DNA from: Ulva prolifera
Taxonomy: Eukaryota > Chlorophyta > Ulvophyceae > Ulvales > Ulvaceae
Assembly (NCBI GenBank): GCA_023078555.1
Contig: CM041203.1
Span: 5,230,538-5,294,537 of the forward strand
Reading direction: 5' to 3'
DNA length: 64,000 nt
The translations under genes were made by a program, and so were the position numbers. The notes under the pieces were generated by a model. That model ran no database searches. It was not told the origin of the DNA and worked only from the letters and a program-made list of their open reading frames with translations. This document shows, in pieces, positions 35,852 to 45,500 of the stretch (positions are counted from its first letter, which is position 1; each line of letters opens with the position of its first letter).

Positions 35852-36282
35852 GTGGTGGTGAGGAAGGTGCGAGGATGGTTTGAGGAAGAGTGGCGGAGGC
35901 CTAGCGGAACCCCGGGAACGGCGAAAGGACCGTTGGCGGAGCGCCCGGAAGGCAGCCCGGATTGTGGACGGAAGTTCCGCGAGCGTTCCGGACGGGGTGT
36001 TTCAACGGGCACTCCACGTGGGGGTTCCGCCGGAACGTTTCCGGAGTGATGCCGGAACGTGCGAAGGATCCGCAATGCTTCCAGAGGACTGTTTGAGGAA
36101 GAATGCTTAAAATTTCGGAATGGTTACGGATCCGATAACGTTCCGGCAGAGCCTTGCGGAAGCCTCCCGGAAGCCTGGAAGAACAGGATGGTTCGTGAGA
36201 GGTTAATCTCTGCCCGGATGTGCTGGAGACAGATTACGTAAGTGGTGAGGTCATCAAGGCCTTCTTTACATGCGTGCCACGT

Positions 36283-36350
36283 GTAGGTTGCCGTTGATTC
36301 GGATGCAACTCGGTCTCAATGTTTGTTCTCTCCCATTCACTCTATTGTAA
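36283..36350 (+). mobile_element. Truncated retro-insertion (TGTAA-tail family), copy 3
   Basis: A 68-bp insert ending CCCATTCACTCTATTGTAA lies between near-identical 14-bp repeats CATGCGTGCCACGT (36269-36282) and CATGTGTACCACGT (36351-36364). It is nested inside the CACTA element. Confidence 0.65.
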
Positions 36351-36722
36351 CATGTGTACCACGTTTTCGACAGAGAATCGCGATTAGTGCACAGGACATA
36401 CGGTCCTGCGGGAAAGGCAGTTTCGAGTGCATATACAAGCAGCATGTCATCAACTGTACACCGTGATTCCGGAACAAGACAGATTTATTGATGTGTTCAC
36501 ACGAGCTCGTAGGCAGGGGTGGTCATGGCTTGCATAGGCATATCATAGACATTGCTTACATTGATATCTCGTCACCTTGGGTGCCCTCATCATGTCCATA
36601 AGGAACGATGATACTACGATCACATGTAGTGCCACCTCTAACATGTCATATACTCCACTCATACATTTAATCACGATCACCGCATGTGTACAGTTTCTTT
36701 CCGAGCCCACGTTGGTATACAA

Positions 36723-36959
36723 CTAATCGACATACTTCTTCCGGGTAATCTTCAACGCGAGGCCAACCTTCTGGCTCCTCTTATGGGTGGGATGCAACGG
36801 AGATTCCGCTGTCCCCTCCGTTTTTAGTGCGCCAAGGATGAATCTCTTGAAGTACTCGTAGTCAGCCACGTACAGTCCGTCTTCTTGTGCCCACTGCGCG
36901 GCCGGCTTCATCGTGCCCTCGCCGTCAGCAGTCCTCGCTCCGAGTCTGGACAACTGCAT
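36723..36959 (-). CDS. Small ORF or terminal exon in the CACTA element, unknown function
   Basis: From ATG 36959 (or an acceptor ATGCAG ending at 36954) the frame gives 78 residues: LSRLGARTADGEG, AAQWAQEDGLYVADYEYFKR, FILGALKTEG and a basic tail KRSQKVGLALKITRKKYVD before a TAG. The composition is protein-like and the basic C-terminus suggests nucleic-acid binding. It may be the last exon of a transposon protein whose upstream exons were lost to the satellite. I do not recognise the family. Confidence 0.4.
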   Translation of the reverse strand: MQLSRLGARTADGEGTMKPAAQWAQEDGLYVADYEYFKRFILGALKTEGTAESPLHPTHKRSQKVGLALKITRKKYVD

Positions 36960-37079
36960 GGATAGGTTATGTGTCAGTGGCTTGCGCTCATTCACGCGCA
37001 CTGGTATGTTGTTGCCCAATGTGTTTGTTTTGCAGTAGCACAACGTCTACATCAGATGGGTCTGTCAGGGAATGTGGGG

Positions 37080-38185
37080 CGCGGCGCCCGAGAATGGTTG
37101 GTGGGCCACCAACCATTCGGGAAGTCATGCATGTAAGCATCCATGCACGGCGCGGCGCACAAGAATGGTTGGTGGGCCACCAACCATTCGGGCGGTCATG
37201 CATATGCATGACATATATCATGATCCAGGCTCCCCGGAATGGTTGGTGGGCCACCAACCATTCGGGCAGTCATGCATGTCACGATGCAGGCTCCCCAGAA
37301 TGGTTGGTGGGCCACCAACCATTCGGGAAGTCATGCATGTAAGCATCCATGCACGGCGCGGCGCACAAGAATGGTTGGTGGGCCACCGACCATTCGGGCG
37401 GTCATGCATATGCATGACATATATCATGATCCAGGCTCCCCGGAATGGTTGGTGGGCCACCAACCATTCGGGCAGTCATGCATGTCACGATGCAGGCTCC
37501 CCAGAATGGTTGGTGGGCCACCAACCATTCGGGAAGTCATGCATGTAAGCATCCATGCACGGCGCGGCGCACAAGAATGGTTGGTGGGCCACCAACCATT
37601 CGGGCGGTCATGCATATGCATGACATATATCATGATCCAGGCTCCCCGGAATGGTTGGTGGGCCGCCAACCATTCGGGCAGTCATGCATGTCACGATGCA
37701 GGCTCCCCAGAATGGTTGGTGGGCCACCAACCATTCGGGAAGTCATGCATGTAAGCATCCATGCACGGCGCGGCGCACAAGAATGGTTGGTGGGCCACCA
37801 ACCATTCGGGCAGTCATGCATATGCATGACATATGTCATGATCCGGCTCCCCGGAATGGTTGGTGGCCCACCAACCATTCGGGCAGTCATGCATGTCACG
37901 ATGCAGGCTCCCCAGAATGGTTGGTGGGCCACCAACCATTCGGGAAGTCATGCATGTAAGCATCCATGCACGGCGCGGCGCACAAGAATGGTTGGTGGGC
38001 CACCAACCATTCGGGCAGTCATGCATGTCATGATCCAGGCTCCCCGGAATGGTTGGTGGGGCACCAACCATTCCAGTAGTCATGCATGTGACGAACCATG
38101 CGCGGCGTGGCGACTAAGAATTTCAGTGTCGTTTTTCTCTCGTTCACTCTTTTGTAACTACGAATGGACGGTGCTCCACCATCCG
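37080..38185. repeat. Palindrome-bearing satellite, 206-bp higher-order unit
   Basis: Fifteen copies of a 27-bp inverted repeat (arms GAATGGTTGGTGG and CCACCAACCATTC around one G) sit at 37092, 37163, 37237, then again at +206 (37298, 37369, 37443), and so on to about 38075. Spacers within a unit differ (about 44, 47 and 34 bp) but repeat every 206 bp. A few copies carry single changes, such as CCACCGACC at about 37385 and CCGCCAACC at about 37665. The last, diverged copy (GAATGGACGGTGC ... CCACC) is split from the array by a retro-tail at 38122. Confidence 0.95.
38122..38156 (+). mobile_element. Truncated retro-insertion (TGTAA-tail family), copy 4
   Basis: A 35-bp insert ending CTCGTTCACTCTTTTGTA lies between ACTAAGAAT (38113-38121) and ACTACGAAT (38157-38165). 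It interrupts the satellite, where other units read ACAAGAATGG without a break, so the empty site is known from neighbouring copies. Confidence 0.7.
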
Positions 38186-40167
38186 CTCTCGCGGACTCTT
38201 GAAAACGAACGGTGCGGGACTGCCCGCTCTAGCAGGCATGCAGAAGAACACTAAACGAACTTACGATGGTGCAGATGTATTCCGCGTGCCTCTTGGGATA
38301 TGCAATGTGCATCAGCTATCAAGGCGAGACAGGACACCACGTGGAGGCACCACGTACGCAGCTAAATGATACATGTATACACTCGAAGGATTGCAACCCC
38401 AACACAACGCACTCAAACAAGGAACGCGCCGGATAATTCTCTAAGCCCTCACTTCTGTCGACATATTCCGGTCCTCTTAATCCTTTGGCTGCCTTGTCTT
38501 ACAGTTTTGATCCCATGCATGCTTATAGACGCCCTGCGGGTACTAACGAGGTCAAACTTGGACGCACGTGTGCACACACAAATGCGATGTTTGGGCGCCT
38601 GCTTGTTGCCACGAAGTAACTGTCGATGGCAGTTGTGCATGTAAACTTTGTTCGCCGAGATTTATGCAAGTCTCGCGAGAGTGTTCGGTACTGTCCAACC
38701 ATAGTCAATCTAGAACATACTCCATATGTTTGCTCTCCACAATGGAAGCACTTGGTATAGGATCGCACCACCTCCATGCCATGCGGTTTTGCTTGATGTC
38801 ACGATCCCATGGCCGGCTCGAAATAACTTCCACGTGAGTGTGTGTTCCTCAGGTAGGCTACGTAGGTATACCGGAAGATGCTGATACCCGTGACCTGCGA
38901 AAACACACCTGGTCAACAACCGATGGTGCACGCAAATGCCAGGCGCACCACAATGATCTCGATCGAGCAGCAGAGAAGCAAGCGTAGATAGGCTCCAAGT
39001 AACATTACTGCTTACGCGCACTCTAAGAATGTCAGTTTGTTTGAGACACGGAGTCGGACGGCAATCACCTCAAGCAGCTGCTCTGCAAGCAAGGTGAACG
39101 TGGTTCATGCGATCGGGCGCCATCGCACATCCGAAGCTACAACATATCCAAAGCTACAGCATACAGCTACAGCATATATGATATACGAAGTAGTTCTAAA
39201 CTGGTGGCAGGTGCCATCTCGAACAGAACAATGTGTGCGCCTCGACCATCGATATCGGCACATCAGCTGCGTCTTCGGCGCCTTCGCAAGGAAGTGATGT
39301 CCACGACAGCGCCGTCAGACATATACAAACGTCACACCTTGCAGCATACTTCAATTGAGCATGTCGGAAGTTGAGCAGCGGCGATGACGCCTGCGGCTGC
39401 TGCTTGCTAACAATTAGACGCCAGCCCGGGAGTGAAAGACCCGCCTACGATTCACACCACATTATACAATAATACCCACAGACAGAGATTGTAGAAGACT
39501 TCAGGCGCTTTGTTCAACCAGGTACGCCGCAATGATCATGTCGGTGCGCCCGCACACGCAGTACGGATGTCATGGCTTGCACTCCAACGCATTGAGACAG
39601 CACAACGAATTGATAATACATTTATGCTCACTGATGCAATGTTTAGGTTTTGACAGCTCACATATGGAGATCGCGCCTGGAATGGCGAGCGTTACCGCCA
39701 CACATCGCATGCACGCATGCATGCAAAAACAGCATCGCGGTGAGTGTGGCGTTAGTGGACCCAGCCATGCACGCAACCCAAACAGCCCCAGGCCACCATT
39801 ACACAGATCTCATGGTGCCTCCTGGCGCTAGCATGAACCCCGGATGATTGGCGACACCGAAAGCAGAGACACAACGGAAGTATGAGCCATACATATGTAC
39901 GTGGTAAAGTAATAAAATCGTTTTAGTGGTTCCGATGCAAGACAAGTCGGGCAAAAATGTAGTATATGCACCGCTGCTGCAGTACGTACCGTTGAACGTT
40001 GTACCAATGTGGGTGTGCATGCGTGTTTGTGCGGGTGGGCATCATGTGTCGCGTGGCCTCCCCCCTCTCAGATGGCAGAGGCGCATAGTATGGCTGTGAC
40101 GCAGCATGCTACAGCAGCAATGGCTCGGCAATGTATTGGGATGTCGGCAAAAGTGCGTCCTCTGCCC
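38186..40167. other. CACTA interior without recognisable genes
   Basis: About 2 kb of unique, AT-richer sequence. The frames are short, no transposase motif is seen, and no repeat links it to other parts of the window. Confidence 0.4.
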
Positions 40168-41395
40168 TCCCACGCAGTGCAGCGGGGTTGACAGTGGTGC
40201 TGCCCATCGTTGCCGTAGCACAGCGGCACCTGGTCCTTCTGTGCTGTTACCCCCTCTGCCCCCCCACGCAGTGCAGCGTGGTTGACAGTGGTGCTGCCCG
40301 TCGTTGCCGTAGCACAGCGGCACCTGGTCCTTTTGTGCTGTTACCCCCTCTGCCCCCCCACGCAGTGCAGCGTGGTTGACAGTGGTGCTGCCCATCGTTG
40401 CCGCAGCACAGTGGCACCTGGTGTTTCTGTGCTGTTACCCCCTCTGCCCCCCCACGCAGTGCAGCGGGGTTGACAGTGATGCTGCCCATCGTTGCCGCAG
40501 CACAGCGGCACCTGGTCCTTCTGTGCTGTTACCCCCTCTGCCCCCCCACGCAGTGCAGCGTGGTTGACAGTGGTGCTGCCCGTCGTTGCCGTAGCACAGC
40601 GGCACCTGGTCCTTTTGTGCTGTTACCCTCTCTGCCCCCCCACGCAGTGCAGCGTGGTTGACCGTGGTGCTGCCCATCGTTGCCGCAGCACAGTGGCACC
40701 TGGTGTTTCTGTGCTGTTATACCCTCCGCCCCCCCACGCAGTGCTGCGGGGATGACAGTGATGCTGCCCATCGTTGCCGCAGCACAGTGGCACCTGGTGT
40801 TTCTGTGCTGTTACCCCCTCTGCCCCCCCACGCAGTGCAGCGGGGTTGACAGTGGTGCTGCCCATCGCTGCCGCAGCACAGTGGCACTTGGTGTTTCTGT
40901 GCTGTTATACCCTCCGCCCCCCCACGCAGTGCTGCGGGGATGACAGAGATGCTGCCCATCGTTGCTGAATCACAGTGGCACTTGGTGTTTCTGTGCTGTT
41001 ATAATTACCCCTCCTGCCCTCTCACGCAGTGTAGCGGGGTTGACAGTGGTGCTGCCCATCGTTGCCGCAGCACAGTGGCACCTGGTGTTTCTGTGCTGTT
41101 ACCCCCTCTGCCCCCCCACGCAGTGCAGCGGGGTTGACAGTGGTGCTGCCCATCGTTGCCGCAGCACAGTGGCACCTGGTGTTTCTGTGCTGTTACCCCC
41201 TCTGCCCCCCCACGCAGTGCAGCGGGGTTGACAGTGGTGCTGCCCATCGCTGCCGCAGCACAGTGGCACTTGGTGTTTCTGTGCTGTTATACCCTCCGCC
41301 CCCCCACGCAGTGCTGCGGGGATGACAGAGATGCTGCCCATCGTTGCTGAATCACAGTGGCACTTGGTGTTTCTGTGTTGTTATGCCCTCTGCCC
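40168..41395. repeat. 94-bp minisatellite, about 13 copies
   Basis: The unit starts TTGACAGTGGTGCTGCCCAT and ends CCCCCCCACGCAGTGCAGCG. Unit starts fall at 40188, 40282, 40376, 40470, 40564, 40658, 40752, 40846, 40940, about 41037, 41131, 41225 and 41319. One unit near 41010 carries a 3-bp length change. Since 94 is not a multiple of 3, all frames are read in turn; the long open frames on both strands are by-products. Confidence 0.95.
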
Positions 41396-41816
41396 CCTTC
41401 ATGTCTGGGTGCTGCCACGCCAGGGTCAGGCTGACCATCGCCTTAAAGACAGGCCACAGCGCCCTCACCACCCAAGCCAGACATGTTATGCCACGCTATA
41501 CAAATGAATCGCAAGCATTATTCGTGCCACATGCTGTTAACCTTCAGCTAGCCTCCCTGCACGTCAGGACAGTACCAGAGAAATACAAAGAGAGTCGATA
41601 CAAATAAACTAGAAATGCATTATCATGAGACGATATCGACGCCGACGCCGCCGAGAGACTCCAGACGCTTATAATAGCTCATATGAATTGGCTTACATTG
41701 CTGTGGGAAGATGCTCCGTTGGTACTATACTCGCTCCAGAGATCGTTGATGGCGAGATGCAATGCTCGTGGGCTATCCATCGACACTGCAGTGGTGACTA
41801 GCGCATGCATTACTCG

Positions 41817-41995
41817 ACCCCGTAATGGTCGGTGAGGCACCGACCATTCCACGACGTTGCTGACTGGGCCGTAATGGTCGGTGAGGCACCGACCATTCCA
41901 CGATGTTGCTGACTGGGCACACTTGCATCGATTCAGACCGGAATGGACGGTGCCACACTGACCACTCAGCGACAGGAGCACGCCATTTGTCTCCT
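41817..41995. repeat. 54-bp tandem repeat with inverted-repeat core
   Basis: Two near-identical 54-bp units each hold AATGGTCGGTG-AGG-CACCGACCATT, followed by CCACGA(C/T)GTTGCTGACTGGG. A third, decayed core, GAATGGACGGTGCC, follows at about 41940. The core is a variant of the 27-bp palindrome of the satellite at 37.1-38.2 kb. Confidence 0.85.
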
Positions 41996-42127
41996 CTGAA
42001 CGCGGTTCATGCTTGACCACCTAAAGGAGAGTAGCACCAACTTGTCAGGCACGTCCTCGTCTTCCGTGGGCATCGGATATGCAGGCATGAGTGCTCAATC
42101 CTTTTCAATATCCTTTGGTGTACATGC

Positions 42128-42158
42128 ATGTATGTCTTCTCCGTTAACTCTTTTGTAA
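42128..42158 (+). mobile_element. Truncated retro-insertion (TGTAA-tail family), copy 5
   Basis: TATGTCTTCTCCGTTAACTC followed by TTTTGTAA matches the family tail. No clear target duplication could be assigned. Confidence 0.5.
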
Positions 42159-42215
42159 ACTTGTTCCAGCTCAAACTCTGAGCAGTCGGACTGCTGGACG
42201 TACATGGGCGCAGCT

Positions 42216-42266
42216 TCTTTGATGTTTGTCTTCTTCCATGTGCTCGTTTGTAATGTTTTTATTTGT
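42216..42266 (+). mobile_element. Truncated retro-insertion (TGTAA-tail family), copy 6
   Basis: Contains TTTGTCTTCTTCCATGTGC then TCGTTTGTAATG, between GCGCAGCT at 42208-42215 and again at 42267-42274. It has a longer T-rich tail after TGTAA than the other copies. Confidence 0.5.
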
Positions 42267-42386
42267 GCGCAGCTGCGTTCGCCTCAGTACGCAATGGATT
42301 TCCAGTGCTTTTCATCTGCGGAGACTGATTGGCCTGTCTCGCGCGATGGAAGAGCACACAATCATGTCAGCGCTGTTGCCGAGGAA

Positions 42387-42475
42387 GCCATAGGACATTC
42401 CGCAGCCACCAAGGAAGCCATAGGACATTCCGCTGCCACCAAGGAAGCCATAGGACATTCCGCCACGATCGTTCC
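42387..42475. repeat. Threefold 30-bp subterminal repeat of the CACTA element
   Basis: AGGAAGCCATAGGACATTCC followed by GCNGCCACCA occurs three times in tandem, 90-190 bp inside the right end. Position and GGAA/TTCC content fit a transposase-binding array. Confidence 0.85.
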
Positions 42476-42564
42476 TTGTGAAGCATACGGACGCGGGCGG
42501 AAGGTCAACAGCCTCGTAGGAATGTTCCTCTGTCAGCGGAACGCCTTCGGTTCCGCCCCGGAAT

Positions 42565-42582
42565 GTCACCATTCTCCTAGTG
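42565..42582 (-). repeat. Right terminal inverted repeat of the CACTA element
   Basis: Reverse complement of CACTAGGAGAATGGTGAC. It also encodes the last residues and stop codon of the NLR2 frame. TAA (42583-42585) follows as target duplication. Confidence 0.93.
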
Positions 42583-45500
42583 TAAGCTCTGTAGGAAGCA
42601 AGGCTAGGCTTGTGCACCAGCTGAGGTCGAGGTGTGTCAGCCAGGTGCAGTCACCGATCCTGTCCGGGAGGTGCGTGAGGCGTTCGCACTTGCTGAGGTC
42701 GAGGTGCGTCAGCTGGGCGCAGTCACCGATCCTCTGTGGGAGGTGCGCGAGGCGTTTGCACAGGTTGAGGTCGAGGCGCGCCAGCTGGGCGCAGTCACCA
42801 ATCTCCGCCGGGACGTGAGTGAGGTTCTGGCACCCACTGAGGTGGAAGTGCGTCAGCTGGGCGCAGCCACTGATCGTCTCCGGGAGGTGCGTGAGTTGTT
42901 CGCACTCTCTGAGGTTGAGGTTCACCAGCTGGGCGCACCCACCGATCCTCTCCGGGAGGTGCGTGAGCATTCCGCACCCGCTGAGGTCGAGGTGCTTCAG
43001 CTGGGCGCAGTCACCGATCCTGTCCGGGAGGTGCGTGAGGCGTTTGCACCCGCTCAGGTCGAGGTGCGTCAGCTGGGCGCAGTCACCGATCCTCTGTGGG
43101 AGGTGCGCGAGGCGTTTGCACAGGTTGAGGTCGAGGCGCGCCAGCTGGGCGCAGTCACCAATCTCCGCCGGGACGTGAGTGAGGTTCTGGCACCCACTGA
43201 GGTGGAAGTGCGTCAGCTGGGCGCAGCCACTGATCGTCTCCGGGAGGTGCGTGAGTTGTTCGCACTCTCTGAGGTTGAGGTTCACCAGCTGGGCGCACCC
43301 ACCGATCCTCTCCGGGAGGTGCGTGAGCATTCCGCACCCGCTGAGGTCGAGGTGCTTCAGCTGGGCGCAGTCACCGATCCTGTCCGGGAGGTGCGTGAGG
43401 CGTTTGCACCCGCTCAGGTCGAGGTGCGTCAGCTGGGCGCAGTCACCGATCCTCTGTGGGAGGTGCGCGAGGCGTTTGCACAGGTTGAGGTCGAGGCGCG
43501 CCAGCTGGGCGCAGTCACCAATCTCCGCCGGGACGTGAGTGAGGTTCTGGCACCCACTGAGGTGGAAGTGCGTCAGCTGGGCGCAGCCACTGATCGTCTC
43601 CGGGAGGTGCGTGAGTTGTTCGCACTCTCTGAGGTTGAGGTTCACCAGCTGGGCGCACCCTCCGATCCTCTCCGGGAGGTGCGTGAGCATTCCGCACCCG
43701 CTGAGGTCGAGGTGCTTCAGCTGGGCGCATTTAACGATCCTCTGTGGGAGGTGCATGAGGCGTTTGCACCCGCTCAGGTCGAGGTGCGCCAGCTGGGCGC
43801 AGTCACCGATCGTCTCCGGGAGGTGCGTGACTGCTCCGCACCCGATGAGGTCGAGTTGCGCCAGCTGGGCGCAGTCACCGATCCTTTCCGGGAGGTGAGT
43901 GAGGCTCTGGCACGCACGGAGGTTGAGGCGCGTCAGCGGGGTGCAGTCACAGATCGTCTCCGGGAGGTGCGTGAGCGCTCCGCACCCGACGAGGTGGAGG
44001 TGCGCCATCTGGGCGCAGTCACCGATCCTTTCCGGGAGGTGTGTGAGCGCTCCGCACCCGATGAGGAGGAGGCGCACCAGCTGGGCGCAGTCACCGATCC
44101 TTTTCGGGACGTGCGTGAGCGTTTTGCACATGCACAGGTTGAGGTGCGCCAGCTGGGCGCAGTCACCGATCGTCTCCGGGAGGTGCGTGAGCGCTCCGCA
44201 CCCGAGGAGGTCGAGGTGCGCCAGCTGGGCGCAGTCACCGATCCTTTCCGGGAGGTGCGTGAGCGCTCCGCACCCGAGGAGGTGGAGGTGCACCAGCTGG
44301 TCGCAGTCACCGATCCTCTCCGGGAGGTGCGTGAGCGCTCTGCACCCGCCTAGGTCGAGGTGCACCAGCTGGTCGCAGTCACCGATCCTCTCCGGGAGGT
44401 GCGTGAGCGCTCTGCACCCGCCTAGGTGGAGGTGCGCCAGCTGGGTGCATTCGCAGATTGAGTCTGGCAGGCCTTCCAGGTTCTTGCAGTCGCTGAGGCT
44501 GATGTGCCGCAGCATGCTGCAGCTACCAATCCTGTCTGGCAGCAGCACAAGATTAATGCAATCTTGAATAGCAAGGCAAGCCAGCTGGCTACAATCGCAG
44601 ATGCTTCCCGGAAACTCGGTGAGGTCGTCAGATGCCCGGAGCAAAAGACGTGTCAGCTGGCTGCATTGGCCGATGCTGTCTGGCAGACGCGTCACATGCG
44701 AGAGCGATACGTCTTCTAGTTGGCCCATGGAAAAAAGCGCATCGAGCACTGACGAAGCACCAGTGCAATCAATCAAGCGCAGATACTTCAGTCTTGGCCT
44801 GTGCCATGCGGACCGCTCCTGGAGCAGGCCGGTCACATCGACGTCAGTTACCGACAGATACCGCAGCCTGAGCATGCTTGGCCACCCCGCTTGGCTGTTC
44901 TCCGCAAGCGGGGATGCCACTGTACTGTCTACGTCAACATCGCCATTGTCAATGATGCATGCTCGCAGCTGGTCGGCAGCGGTGCAACCAGCTAGCCCCT
45001 GCCTCGGCCAGGAGGGCCCTTGCATGCTGATGTAGCGCACATCACCAATTTCAGCCTTTCTGCTGTCGTCATAAGTGCGCCGCGCCTTGGCCTGCCGTGC
45101 GCGGCTCCGCGCGATGGAGTGAAGAACGTCATGCATGTAGTACAGAGGGGTGCCCCGCACGTGCACGCGACTAATGCGCCGCCACTCCACTGACACGAGG
45201 CTCCGCTGCACGAGCTCATCAAGCTTGAACTTTGCTGCTTGCACGCTGTGTGGCGAGTGCAGGGGCGCGTGCGTAGCAAAGAGGTGCACAAGCTCCCCCT
45301 CCTCGACCCGTGCATCCTCCTGGAACGCAGCAAAGTCGATGAAGCACTCCTGCAGCGAAGGCGGAAGGGCCTCGACGCTCACAGCACATGCAGCAGAAGC
45401 AGCGTCTTCGAGTTTGATGCGGAGCTCGCGGAACTCTTTCAGGCTCCGTTCCCACCCATTCGCAGGACGCCGCTTGACAGCTTCACCGAGAACCTGAAGG

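Larger units (their letters stand above)
35834..42582. mobile_element. CACTA (EnSpm-type) DNA transposon, 6749 bp, apparently non-autonomous
   Basis: Ends are exact 18-bp inverted repeats CACTAGGAGAATGGTGAC (35834-35851; reverse complement 42565-42582), flanked by a 3-bp TAA duplication. Both are hallmarks of the CACTA superfamily. Subterminal zones are dense in GGAAC/CGTTCC-type motifs: 35920-36180 on the left, and 42390-42560 on the right with a threefold 30-bp repeat. Such arrays are transposase-binding sites in known CACTA elements. I see no transposase core; the only credible coding piece is a terminal exon at 36723-36959. The interior is mostly tandem repeats and nested retro-tails. It is inserted in the LRR exon of NLR2. 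Confidence 0.92.

Noticed and set aside
37080-38185. CRISPR-like look: short palindromic repeats with spacers
   Set aside because: The spacers are not unique but repeat every 206 bp, no cas genes are present, and the context is a eukaryotic transposon.
37072-38254. Long plus-strand frames with repeated NGWWATNHSG-type peptides
   Set aside because: They come from reading through the palindrome satellite in several frames, with no conservation of one frame across units.
40168-41395. Many overlapping 60-90 residue frames on both strands
   Set aside because: The 94-bp minisatellite shifts frame each unit; these are by-products without coding bias.
42632-44353. 573-codon open frame on the plus strand opposite the NLR2 LRRs
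   Set aside because: It is the antisense of a 24-codon repeat. A stop-free antisense frame in one unit is stop-free in all. The minus strand carries the NB-ARC and recognisable LRR code.
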